DNA of 38,651 nucleotides from Lachnoclostridium sp. UBA2905 (GTDB lineage Bacteria; Bacillota; Clostridia; Lachnospirales; Lachnospiraceae): NCBI GenBank assembly GCA_002349525.1, contig DEDL01000024.1, forward strand, positions 33,416-72,066, written 5' to 3'. Both the position numbers and the translations under genes were made by a program. A model generated the notes under the pieces. That model did no database searches and was not told where the DNA came from. It was given only the letters and a program-made list of their open reading frames with translations. Below are positions 25,135 to 33,195 of the stretch, one piece after another. How positions within the stretch are numbered: the first letter of the stretch is position 1; each line of letters opens with the position of its first letter.

Positions 25135-26229
25135 ATGGAAAACAAAGATATAAATATAACAAATGAGTCAACCTCACCAGATACAGATACTACTACAATT
25201 CCTCACAAAAGACGTAAACGTTATAGCGGAACCCATCCAAAAACCTTCGAGGAAAAATACAAGGAGCACGATCCCGAAAAATATCAGGATACCATCAAAA
25301 AAGTAATTGCAAAGGGCAGCACTCCTGCCGGAATGCATATATCAATAATGGTTAATGAGATTCTTGATATTCTTGATATTAAGCCTGGAGAAAAAGGTCT
25401 TGACGCAACCTTAGGTTATGGCGGTCACACATCAGCCATGCTTGAAAAGCTTAATGGAAAGGGACATATATACGCCCTTGATGTTGACACTATAGAAATT
25501 GAAAAAACTAAAAAAAGACTGGCTAAAAAGGGATTTGACGAGAACATCCTGACAATCATCCAGTCCAACTTTGCTGACATAGATATTGTTGCACTGGATT
25601 CAGGCAAATTTGATTTTGTTCTTGCTGACCTGGGTGTTTCTTCTATGCAGATAGATAATCCTGACAGAGGCTTCACATACAAATATGATGGTCCTCTTGA
25701 CTTAAGACTTGATCCATCCCGTGGCACCACTGCTGCTGAACGACTTTTGGAAGTAAGCATTGACGAGCTTGAAGGAATGTTTAGAGAGAATGCCGACGAG
25801 CCATATGCAGCCCAGATTGCAAAGGAAGTTGCAAAACACCGTTATTCCAACCAGATTGTATCTACCTTTGAATTCAGAGAATGTATAGAACGTGCCCTCT
25901 CCTTCCTGCCACCAAAAGAGAGAACAGAGGCTGTGAAGAAAAGCTGTCAGCGTTGTTTTCAGGCATTAAGAATTGATGTTAACAGTGAATTTGAAGTTTT
26001 ATACGATTTCCTTGATAAGCTGCCTGATGTGCTTAATCCCGGTGCAAGAGTATGTATACTTACCTTCCACTCTGGCGAAGACAGGCTGGTTAAAAAAGCA
26101 TTTAAACGTGGTCTAAAGGAGGGAATCTACAGCGAGATATCAGATACAGTTATAAGACCATCCACAGAGGAATGTAACACAAACCCAAGAGCTCGCTCAA
26201 CAAAGCTTAGATATGCCATCAAAAAATAA
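25135..26229 (+). CDS. rsmH: 16S rRNA (cytosine1402-N4)-methyltransferase RsmH, N-terminally extended form
   Basis: SAM-dependent methyltransferase for N4 of C1402 in the decoding centre. The catalytic core has DATLGYGGHTSAML (SAM loop), LADLGVSSMQIDNPDRGF, YDGPLDLRLDPSRG, and the C-terminal NPRARSTKLRYA. At 364 residues it exceeds the usual 310-320. The first 65 or so residues (Ser/Thr/Asp-rich, then RRKRYSGTHPKTFEEKYKEH) precede the normal HISIMVNEIL start. AAGGA lies 5 nt before the ATG at 25135, so the extension appears to be translated. It stands alone rather than in an mraZ-rsmH-ftsL cluster, so a second canonical copy may exist elsewhere in the genome. Confidence 0.92.
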   Translation: MENKDINITNESTSPDTDTTTIPHKRRKRYSGTHPKTFEEKYKEHDPEKYQDTIKKVIAKGSTPAGMHISIMVNEILDILDIKPGEKGLDATLGYGGHTSAMLEKLNGKGHIYALDVDTIEIEKTKKRLAKKGFDENILTIIQSNFADIDIVALDSGKFDFVLADLGVSSMQIDNPDRGFTYKYDGPLDLRLDPSRGTTAAERLLEVSIDELEGMFRENADEPYAAQIAKEVAKHRYSNQIVSTFEFRECIERALSFLPPKERTEAVKKSCQRCFQALRIDVNSEFEVLYDFLDKLPDVLNPGARVCILTFHSGEDRLVKKAFKRGLKEGIYSEISDTVIRPSTEECNTNPRARSTKLRYAIKK

Positions 26230-26235
26230 TACAAC

Positions 26236-26300
26236 AAATGCCGCTAAAGCATATTCTCATTGGCAAGAGCCAGAGATTCAATGCTTGTAGCGGCATTTTA
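26236..26300. terminator. Long bidirectional terminator between rsmH and tpiA
   Basis: AAATGCCGCTA plus AAGCAT (26236-26252) pair with ATGCTT plus TAGCGGCATTT (26281-26298), one bulged G, closing a 28-nt apical region that itself holds a short GGC/GCC stem. T residues follow on the plus strand and A residues precede it, so it can serve both convergent genes. Confidence 0.85.
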
Positions 26301-26339
26301 TAATATAGTTTATTGAATAAACCAGTTAATTTTTAGAAA

Positions 26340-27086
26340 TTATTTGTAGTTTACAATCTTTCCAAAATCAACCTTAAGAGATGCTCCACCTACGAGACCT
26401 CCATCAATGTCAGGCTGTGCAAAAAGCTCTGCTGCATTACCAGCGTTAACGCTTCCGCCGTACTGGATACGTACAGCATCTGCTGTAGCCTGGTCATACA
26501 TCTCAGCAACGCACTCACGTACACCCTTGCAAACTTCTTCAGCCTGCTCAGTTGTAGCTGTCTTACCTGTTCCAATTGCCCAGATTGGCTCATAAGCAAT
26601 TACCATTGTCTTAACCTGATCTGCAGGTACTCCTGCAAGGTCTGACTTAATCTGAAGACGAATCCAGTCCATAGTAACACCCATTTCTCTCTGCTCAAGT
26701 GTTTCACCACAGCAAAGAATTGGTGTAAGACCAGCTTCGAAAGCCTTCTTAACTTTCTTGTTAAGTAATTCATCGTCTTCCTTGAAATACTCACGACGCT
26801 CTGAATGTCCAAGGATAACATATTTAACTCCTGCATCAACTAACATAGATGCTGAAATTTCTCCTGTGTATGCACCCTTCTCTTCAAAGTACATGTTCTC
26901 TGCTCCAACGCAAACATTAGTACCTTTAACAGCTTCTACAACTGGTACAATGTCGATTGCTGGTACACAGTATACTACATCAACGTCATCACTTTTAACA
27001 ACGTCTTTTAAATCTTCACATAATTTAACAGCCTCACTTGGAGTCATGTTCATTTTCCAGTTTCCTGCAACTATTTTTCTACGCAT
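26340..27086 (-). CDS. tpiA: Triosephosphate isomerase
   Basis: TIM-barrel enzyme interconverting DHAP and glyceraldehyde-3-phosphate. GNWKMN holds the N-terminal catalytic Lys, HSERREYF the His, and AYEPIWAIGTG the catalytic Glu; the phosphate-binding GGS is in IQYGGSVNAGN. The 248 residues are normal. GAGGA is about 9 nt before the ATG. Twenty-seven bp downstream of pgk, it is the last gene of the gapA-pgk-tpiA cluster. Confidence 0.97.
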   Translation of the reverse strand: MRRKIVAGNWKMNMTPSEAVKLCEDLKDVVKSDDVDVVYCVPAIDIVPVVEAVKGTNVCVGAENMYFEEKGAYTGEISASMLVDAGVKYVILGHSERREYFKEDDELLNKKVKKAFEAGLTPILCCGETLEQREMGVTMDWIRLQIKSDLAGVPADQVKTMVIAYEPIWAIGTGKTATTEQAEEVCKGVRECVAEMYDQATADAVRIQYGGSVNAGNAAELFAQPDIDGGLVGGASLKVDFGKIVNYK

Positions 27087-27113
27087 GATAACTATTCCTC
27101 ATCTTTCAATTGA

Positions 27114-28319
27114 TTATTTGTCATTTGCTGCTGCGATTCCAGGAAGTTCTTTTCCTTCAAGGAATTCAAGAGAAGCTCCACCACCTGTTGAGATGTGGCT
27201 CATCTTGTCACCATAACCAAGCTGGTTAACAGCTGCTGCTGAATCACCACCACCGATGATTGTTGTAGCATCTGCATCTGCCATAGCCTTAGCAACTGCA
27301 AGTGTTCCCTTTGCAAGTATTGGGTTTTCAAATACACCCATAGGTCCATTCCATACAACTGTCTTTGCGTTCTTAACTGCATCAGCAAATAATTCAGCTG
27401 TCTTAGGTCCGATATCAAGTCCTTCCATATCAGATGGAATGTGCTCTGAATCTACAACTTCAACATCGATTTCTGCATCAATTGGATTAGGGAAATCTTT
27501 AGCTACTGTTGTATCGATAGGAAGAAGAAGCTTCTTACCAGCCTTTTCTGCCTTAGCCATCATTTCTTTACAATAATCAATCTTCTCATCATCTACAAGT
27601 GACTTACCAATTTCATATCCCTTAGCTTTAAGGAATGTGTAAGCCATACCACCACCGATGATAAGTGTATCACACTTATCAATAAGGTTATTGATAACAT
27701 TAAGCTTGTCTGCTACCTTAGCTCCACCAAGAATTGCAACGAATGGTCTTACTGGATTGTTAACAGCATTACCAAGGAACTCAATTTCTTTCTGGTTAAG
27801 GTATCCAACTACAGCTGTGTCAACGAGACCAGCAACACCAACGTTTGAGCAGTGTGCTCTATGAGCTGTACCGAAAGCATCATTAACAAATACATCACAA
27901 AGTGAAGCAAGCTCTTTCGAGAAAGCCTCTCCGTTCTTTGTCTCTTCTGCACGATAACGTGTGTTCTCAAGAAGAACAACGTCTCCGTCATTCATAGCCG
28001 CTACAGCAGCTTTTGCATTAGGTCCTACAACTTCAGGATCTGCAGCAAACTTAACTTCTTTGTCAAGAAGCTCTGAAAGTCTCTTAGCTACAGGAGCAAG
28101 TGAAAGCTCTGGCTTTGGCTCTCCCTTTGGCTTACCAAGATGTGAGCAAAGGATAACCTTTCCACCATCAGCAATAAGTTTCTTAATTGTTGGAAGTGCA
28201 GCTACAAGACGGTTTTCATCTGTAATCTTTCCATCCTTAAGAGGTACGTTAAAGTCGCAACGTACAAGAACTCTTTTTCCGCTTACATTAATATCATCAA
28301 TTGATTTCTTGTTTAACAT
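27114..28319 (-). CDS. pgk: Phosphoglycerate kinase
   Basis: Glycolytic kinase making ATP from 1,3-bisphosphoglycerate. RVLVRCDFNVPL is the N-terminal signature with the substrate-binding Arg and Asp, LCSHLGKPKGE and NDAFGTAHRAH follow, and the C-terminal nucleotide region has VVWNGPMGVFE and IIGGGDSAAAV. Length 401 is typical. AGGAG is about 7 nt before the ATG. A terminator hairpin lies between gapA and pgk, so pgk-tpiA may be expressed by read-through or from a promoter not identified in the 138-bp gap. Confidence 0.97.
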   Translation of the reverse strand: MLNKKSIDDINVSGKRVLVRCDFNVPLKDGKITDENRLVAALPTIKKLIADGGKVILCSHLGKPKGEPKPELSLAPVAKRLSELLDKEVKFAADPEVVGPNAKAAVAAMNDGDVVLLENTRYRAEETKNGEAFSKELASLCDVFVNDAFGTAHRAHCSNVGVAGLVDTAVVGYLNQKEIEFLGNAVNNPVRPFVAILGGAKVADKLNVINNLIDKCDTLIIGGGMAYTFLKAKGYEIGKSLVDDEKIDYCKEMMAKAEKAGKKLLLPIDTTVAKDFPNPIDAEIDVEVVDSEHIPSDMEGLDIGPKTAELFADAVKNAKTVVWNGPMGVFENPILAKGTLAVAKAMADADATTIIGGGDSAAAVNQLGYGDKMSHISTGGGASLEFLEGKELPGIAAANDK

Positions 28320-28385
28320 GGTTAAACTCCTTTCAAATTTATTGCCATATCAAACGCAGCCCTGAACTATAAATATTGTCTGCGT

Positions 28386-28416
28386 AAAAAGAGGCCCGGT
28401 CCATTCAGACCGGACC
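28386..28416 (-). terminator. Intrinsic terminator after gapA
   Basis: Minus-strand GGTCCGGTC pairs with GACCGGGCC (one G-U) across a 6-nt loop, followed by TC and five T. It would uncouple gapA expression from pgk-tpiA. Confidence 0.82.
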
Positions 28417-28457
28417 CCTATGGATCATTAAATAATAATACCGGTTAAAGTATCAAA

Positions 28458-29474
28458 TTAAGCTAACTCTGAGAAATACTTAATTGTTCTTACCATCTGG
28501 CTTGTGTAAGAATTCTCATTGTCATACCATGAAACAACCTGTACTTCGTAAAGGTCATCTGAGATCTTGTTAACTAATGTCTGTGTTGAATCGAAAAGTG
28601 ATCCAAATCTCATTCCAACGATATCGCTTGATACGATTTCATCTTCGTTGTATCCGAATGACTCATTAGCTGCTGCCTTCATAGCTGCGTTGATTCCATC
28701 AACAGTTACGTCAGCACCCTTAACTACAGCTGTAAGGATTGTTGTTGAACCAGTTGGAGTTGGAACACGCTGAGCAGCTCCGATAAGTTTTCCGTTAAGC
28801 TCTGGGATAACAAGTCCGATAGCTTTAGCAGCTCCTGTTGAGTTAGGAACGATGTTAACTGCAGCTGCACGTGATCTTCTAAGGTCGCCCTTTCTCTGTG
28901 GTCCGTCAAGTGTCATCTGGTCACCTGTGTAAGCGTGAATTGTACACATAATACCTGACTGGATTGGAGCATATTTGTTAAGTGCATCAGCCATAGGAGC
29001 TAAGCAGTTTGTTGTACATGAAGCAGCTGAAATGATTGTATCAGAAGCTTTTAATGTCTTATGGTTTGTATTGTAGACGATTGTAGGAAGATCATTTCCT
29101 GCTGGTGCAGAAATAACAACCTTACGAGCTCCAGCATTGATATGAGCCTGAGCTTTTTCCTTAGATGTATAGAATCCTGAGCACTCTAATACAACGTCTA
29201 CTTTAAGGTCTCCCCATGGGCAGTTGTTAGCATCTGGGAATGCATAGATCTTAATTTCTTTTCCATCAACTGTGATTGAATCTTCGCCAGCTTTTACAGT
29301 ATCAGCTAACGCATATTTACCCTGTGATGAATCATACTTTAAAAGATGAGCAAGCATCTTTGGGCTTGTTAAATCGTTGATAGCTACTACCTCATAACCT
29401 TCTGCTCCAAACATCTGTCTGAAAGCAAGACGACCGATACGTCCGAATCCGTTAATTGCAACTTTTACTGACAT
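28458..29474 (-). CDS. gapA: Glyceraldehyde-3-phosphate dehydrogenase, type I
   Basis: NAD-dependent oxidative phosphorylation of glyceraldehyde-3-phosphate. GFGRIGRLAFR is the nucleotide-binding loop and SAASCTTNCLAP holds the catalytic Cys; the phosphate-site segment RRSRAAAVNIVPNSTGAAKA and the C-terminal WYDNENSYTSQM are present. The 338-residue length is normal. AGGAGG is 8 nt before the ATG, and a strong promoter lies about 75-105 nt upstream. Confidence 0.97.
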   Translation of the reverse strand: MSVKVAINGFGRIGRLAFRQMFGAEGYEVVAINDLTSPKMLAHLLKYDSSQGKYALADTVKAGEDSITVDGKEIKIYAFPDANNCPWGDLKVDVVLECSGFYTSKEKAQAHINAGARKVVISAPAGNDLPTIVYNTNHKTLKASDTIISAASCTTNCLAPMADALNKYAPIQSGIMCTIHAYTGDQMTLDGPQRKGDLRRSRAAAVNIVPNSTGAAKAIGLVIPELNGKLIGAAQRVPTPTGSTTILTAVVKGADVTVDGINAAMKAAANESFGYNEDEIVSSDIVGMRFGSLFDSTQTLVNKISDDLYEVQVVSWYDNENSYTSQMVRTIKYFSELA

Positions 29475-29548
29475 GTTTAATTCCTCCTAAAAAGTGTTTT
29501 CAAATAAAAGTTTGTTAGATTGACAATTTTTCCACAAACTATGTTTTT

Positions 29549-29577
29549 ATTTTACATAACTTCTTCCAAAATTTCAA
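29549..29577 (-). promoter_or_regulatory. Promoter for gapA
   Basis: Minus-strand TTGAAA (29577-29572) and TAAAAT (29554-29549) are 17 bp apart, each 5 of 6 to consensus. The leader is about 70 nt. Confidence 0.68.
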
Positions 29578-29641
29578 GAGCTATTTTTATCAATATTCGC
29601 TCAAATTGTAAATTTTATATGAAGTGTATGTTAACCATTTA

Positions 29642-31084
29642 TTAATTCGTTATAGTCTCATAAACCCTCTGGTATTCAAGCGCTGAATGACCCCATGAAT
29701 AGTCCTTTTTCATAGCATTCTCAATCAGTTTATTCCAGGATTCTCTGTCATGTTCATAAATATCCTTAGCATAATTAATTGTATTAAGCATCTCATAGGC
29801 ATTGTAGTTTCTGAAGGAGAAACCATTACCTGTATGCTTAAACTCATCATAGGCCTCAACAGTATCCTTAAATCCACCTGTTTCTCTTACTATAGGAATG
29901 GCACCATATCTAAGGCCCTTAAGATGTGAAAGTCCACATGGCTCAAAAAGTGATGGTCTTAACAGGGCATCACATCCGGCATACATCTTGTGAGCCATAC
30001 ATCTGTTATATTTAAGGTTAGCTGAAACCTTTTCCGGATATTTTTCTGAATAGAGAGCAAATATCTTTTCAAATCTCTTCTCTCCTGAACCAAGAATTAT
30101 AACCTGTACATTTTCAGAGCATAATTCATCAAATACACAGTCAATAAGGTCAAGACCCTTCTGGTTAACAAGTCCTGTTACAATTCCAATAAGGAAAACA
30201 TCCTTGTCCTCCTTAAGTCCAAGCTCTTTTTGAAGCTCAAGCTTATTCTTAGCTCTGTTTTCTTCATAATTACTTATATCATAAGGATACTTAATATAGG
30301 TATCCTTAGCTGAATTGTACTGGTCATAGTCTATTCCATTAAGAATTCCCTTAAATGAGTCCGCCTTTTCGCACACAAGACCTTCGAGTCCCTCACCAAA
30401 GAATCTTGTTCTTACCTCTTCAGCATATGATTCACTAACTGTTGTGACATAATCTGCATAAACTATTCCGCCCTTAAGAAGATTAGCTGAACCATAAGCC
30501 TCGAGCTTTTCAGGAACAAAATAACTGTCATCAAGTCCTGTCATATATTTAACAGCATTAAGCTCATATGCCCCCTGGGCAGTGAAGTTATGTACTGTCA
30601 TAACAGTTTTAATATTCTTATAAAATTCTTCCTTAGCAAATGAATCGTGATAAAATACAGGAACAAGTCCTGTCTGCCATCCATGACAATGTATTATGTC
30701 CGGTTTAAAATCGATTAAAGGAAGTACTGATAATACTGCCTTACTGAAGAAAACAAATTTTTCTATATCATCGCTCATCTCACCATATGGTTTTTCTCCG
30801 GCAAAGAAAAATTCATTATCTACAAAATAAAATGTAATTCCATCATGTTCTAAGCGGTATACCCCGCCATATCTTCTTTTAGAAGCAAGCTTCATATTAA
30901 AATCGCCTACAAATTCCATTTTCTGGTCGTATTCTTCCGGAATAGCGCTATACTTTGGAATAATAACCCTTACATCATACAATGACTTATCAAAGTTTTT
31001 CGGAAGTGTTCCTACTACGTCTGCCAACCCACCAAGTTTTATAAATGGAACAGCCTCTGATGCTGCAAATAAAACTTTTTTCAT
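29642..31084 (-). CDS. glgA: Glycogen synthase (ADP-glucose), GT5 family
   Basis: Elongates alpha-1,4-glucan from ADP-glucose. The N-terminal substrate loop KLGGLADVVGTLPK, the central CHGWQTGLVP and the C-terminal FEPCGLSHLKGLRYG with the conserved Glu and RETGGFKDTV are typical of bacterial GlgA. Length 480 is normal. GGAGG is about 9 nt before the ATG. No other glycogen genes are nearby; it starts 46 bp after the spo0A stop and may share its transcript, which would tie storage polymer synthesis to the sporulation or stationary-phase regulator (inference). Confidence 0.95.
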   Translation of the reverse strand: MKKVLFAASEAVPFIKLGGLADVVGTLPKNFDKSLYDVRVIIPKYSAIPEEYDQKMEFVGDFNMKLASKRRYGGVYRLEHDGITFYFVDNEFFFAGEKPYGEMSDDIEKFVFFSKAVLSVLPLIDFKPDIIHCHGWQTGLVPVFYHDSFAKEEFYKNIKTVMTVHNFTAQGAYELNAVKYMTGLDDSYFVPEKLEAYGSANLLKGGIVYADYVTTVSESYAEEVRTRFFGEGLEGLVCEKADSFKGILNGIDYDQYNSAKDTYIKYPYDISNYEENRAKNKLELQKELGLKEDKDVFLIGIVTGLVNQKGLDLIDCVFDELCSENVQVIILGSGEKRFEKIFALYSEKYPEKVSANLKYNRCMAHKMYAGCDALLRPSLFEPCGLSHLKGLRYGAIPIVRETGGFKDTVEAYDEFKHTGNGFSFRNYNAYEMLNTINYAKDIYEHDRESWNKLIENAMKKDYSWGHSALEYQRVYETITN

Positions 31085-31130
31085 TAAACCTTTTCCTCCT
31101 GAATAGTTAATTATACCTATCTAAATTATA

Positions 31131-31940
31131 CTATGCACGAAGTTTGTATTCAAGCCTTATTTTGTCAGCAATGAGTGCTACGAATTCAGAATTGGTAGGT
31201 TTTCCCTTACCATTATTTACTGTATACCCAAATAATTCATCTATTGTATCCATCTTACCTCTTGACCAGGCCACTTCTATTGCATGACGTATTGCTCTTT
31301 CAACACGGCTTGAGGTTGTCTTGTGCTGCTTGGCGATTGAAGGATACAATAGCTTTGTTATTGAATTCAGCATTTCTCCATCATTTACAGACATCATTAT
31401 TGCATCTCTAAGATACTGATAACCCTTAATATGTGCCGGCACCCCTATTTCATGTATGATATTGGTGACATCTGCTTCAAGGTCATATTCTCTCCTGAAA
31501 TTCTCATTTTCTGCCACATCCTTTGGACCTGCAACAAATTTTCCAAGAAAACAGCCGTTAAGCATTCTTATTCTTGAAAGAAGGGCATCATTGTCAAAGG
31601 GTTTCAGGATATAATAGGACGCTCCAAGTCTGAAGGCATTTTCTGTTACTGCATCCTGTCCGATGCTTGATATAACAATAAACTTGGGAAGGCCAGAATT
31701 TTTGCCAGAAGATTTTTCATTTTTCCTGACACGCTCCATTACACCAAGCCCGTCAAGCCCCGGCATAATTATGTCAATAAGGCACACATCAGGCTTTATA
31801 AGCTCAATTTTCTCCACTGTTTTTACCCCGTCAAAAGCTGTCCCCACAACTTCCATATCATTTTGTTTATTAATCAGATCTGTCAGTGAATTAACCATCC
31901 TTTCGTTATCATCTGCAATAAATACCCTAGTTTTTGACAT
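31131..31940 (-). CDS. spo0A: Stage 0 sporulation master regulator Spo0A
   Basis: Response regulator controlling entry into sporulation and other stationary-phase traits. The receiver (1-125) has FIADDNERM, phosphoacceptor D56 in CLIDIIMPGLDG, and the lysine in ILKPFD. The C-terminal Spo0A DNA-binding domain (about 160-269) has IHEIGVPAHIKGYQYLRDAI and the recognition helix SSRVERAIRHAIEVAWSRG, which is diagnostic. The open frame extends to 32015, but AAAGGAG lies 7 nt before the ATG at 31940, giving 269 residues. A strong promoter is upstream; a TGCCG/CGGCA mini-hairpin sits in the leader. Presence implies a spore-forming lineage, though not that this strain sporulates. Confidence 0.97.
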   Translation of the reverse strand: MSKTRVFIADDNERMVNSLTDLINKQNDMEVVGTAFDGVKTVEKIELIKPDVCLIDIIMPGLDGLGVMERVRKNEKSSGKNSGLPKFIVISSIGQDAVTENAFRLGASYYILKPFDNDALLSRIRMLNGCFLGKFVAGPKDVAENENFRREYDLEADVTNIIHEIGVPAHIKGYQYLRDAIMMSVNDGEMLNSITKLLYPSIAKQHKTTSSRVERAIRHAIEVAWSRGKMDTIDELFGYTVNNGKGKPTNSEFVALIADKIRLEYKLRA

Positions 31941-32004
31941 GTTCTTCTCCTTTACATTTTGCCGTTTGCGGCATTCTTTTACCACATTTTGTCTGTGTAT
32001 ATAT

Positions 32005-32033
32005 AGTATAACCATTATTTGTCATTTTTTCAA
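32005..32033 (-). promoter_or_regulatory. Sigma-A-type promoter for spo0A
   Basis: Minus-strand TTGAAA (32033-32028) and TATACT (32010-32005) are 17 bp apart, each 5 of 6 to consensus. TGACAAA in the spacer resembles an imperfect 0A box (TGNCGAA), too weak to call alone. Confidence 0.68.
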
Positions 32034-32052
32034 GAAATAATTTTCGCATAAT

Positions 32053-32083
32053 TTTACAAATAAGGTAGTAATTATGATAAAAT
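32053..32083 (+). promoter_or_regulatory. Candidate promoter for Abi-family gene
   Basis: TTTACA (32053-32058) is followed by GATAAA at 17 bp (32076-32081) or TAAAAT with extended TGa at 19 bp (32078-32083). Either puts the transcript start near 32088-32091, the first base of the tandem repeat. It diverges from the spo0A promoter. Confidence 0.45.
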
Positions 32084-32087
32084 AAAC

Positions 32088-32173
32088 TATATATGCAAGG
32101 CTTATACTTTTAATATTTTTAATGAGCTGTTATATATGCTAGGATTGTATTTTTAATATTTTTAATGGGGTGA
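32088..32173 (+). repeat. Two 43-bp imperfect tandem repeats forming the Abi-family leader
   Basis: Units at 32088-32130 and 32131-32173 match at 36 of 43 positions with no gaps. Both start TATATATGC and share TTTTAATATTTTTAATG. The units end GAGCTGT and GGGGTGA; only the second gives a Shine-Dalgarno-like GGGGTG, 6 nt before the ATG at 32178. The repeats fill the whole predicted 5' leader. Confidence 0.85.
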
Positions 32174-32177
32174 TTAC

Positions 32178-33140
32178 ATGAAAGACAACTACAATGACAG
32201 GGGCAGCGACGCCGTTACTGCCAAAAAATTTATGACTTTTGACCAACAGATAAAGTTTTTGCGTGACGAGAAAAAGCTTCTTATTCCTGACGAAAAATAT
32301 GCCAGAAAAACCTTAAAACAGATAACCTACTATTCTCTTTTTGCGGGTTACAAGGATATATTTAAAGATCCTGATACCGGCTTATACAAAGAAGGCACAA
32401 GCTTTAACGATATTGTTGGCCTGTACCATTTTGACGAGGATTTACGTTCTGCTCTTTTAGAGTATCTTTTTAAAATTGAGGATCAGATAAAAACTCTTGT
32501 TTCTTATTATTTTTGTGAGAAATTCGGCCCTGACCAGTCAGAATATCTTAATTCCAAAAATTATATGATATCCTCTTCATCGAAGGTTGAAATTGATAAA
32601 ATGATACATATATTCAGCAATCTTGCCAACAAATCAACAGAATATGCAGCCATAAATCATGCCAGGACAAAGCACAAAAATGTTCCTCTCTGGGTCCTTG
32701 TTAATTCCATGACATTTGGAAATATATACAAGTTTTATTCTTATCTTACGCCTGATGTGAAGGGTAAGGTTGCTGCTGCCTATCCTGGAATTAATGAACA
32801 TGAACTTGAACAGTTTTTGGCACTCCTTACAAAATTCAGAAATGTATGTGCTCACAGAGAAAGACTTTTTACACATCAGACCAATAAAACCATTCCTGAT
32901 ATGCCGGTACACAAGCGTCTCTTAATTCCTTTTAATGAAGATGACCAGTATAAATATGGAAAAAATGATCTGTATGCCGTTGTTATATCCCTGTATTATC
33001 TTCTGCCACAGGATACCTTCAGAGATTTCAAGGAAAAGCTTTCAATACTTTTTTCAAAATATCTTCATACAGAAAAAGTATACCCGGAAACAGAGTTTCT
33101 GGATATACTTGGTTTTCCTGAAAACTGGTATGAAATTTAA
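32178..33140 (+). CDS. AbiD/AbiF-type (Abi_2) HEPN-domain abortive-infection protein
   Basis: Predicted phage-defence or toxin protein of the Abi_2 family, which carries a HEPN-type RNase fold. The N-terminal part has FDQQIKFLRDEKKLLI and LKQITYYSLFAGYKDIF, then FDEDLRSALLEYLFKIEDQI, all typical. The RX4H HEPN motif is R221-N-V-C-A-H226 in KFRNVCAHRERLF. The length of 320 is normal for AbiD/AbiF. The predicted action is RNA cleavage causing dormancy after infection (family knowledge; not shown for this protein). It is a lone gene inserted between spo0A (divergent) and dut (convergent), with a tandem-repeat leader and no recognisable protein antitoxin. Confidence 0.88.
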   Translation: MKDNYNDRGSDAVTAKKFMTFDQQIKFLRDEKKLLIPDEKYARKTLKQITYYSLFAGYKDIFKDPDTGLYKEGTSFNDIVGLYHFDEDLRSALLEYLFKIEDQIKTLVSYYFCEKFGPDQSEYLNSKNYMISSSSKVEIDKMIHIFSNLANKSTEYAAINHARTKHKNVPLWVLVNSMTFGNIYKFYSYLTPDVKGKVAAAYPGINEHELEQFLALLTKFRNVCAHRERLFTHQTNKTIPDMPVHKRLLIPFNEDDQYKYGKNDLYAVVISLYYLLPQDTFRDFKEKLSILFSKYLHTEKVYPETEFLDILGFPENWYEI

Positions 33141-33165
33141 TTCATATTTATTGTTAATAATATTT

Positions 33166-33186
33166 GCAGGATGCTTTACTTCCTGC
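33166..33186. terminator. Short inverted repeat between abi and dut
   Basis: GCAGGA and TCCTGC pair around a 9-nt loop between the convergent genes. No clear T tract on either strand, so termination here is uncertain. Confidence 0.3.
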
Positions 33187-33195
33187 TCATAAAGA

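Noticed and set aside
31941..32040. 0A boxes (Spo0A autoregulation) upstream of spo0A
   Set aside because: Only one imperfect TGACAAA in the promoter spacer; below what I would call a site.
32088..32173. CRISPR array
   Set aside because: Two adjacent 43-bp copies with no spacer between them, no cas gene in the window, and the second copy carries a ribosome-binding site.
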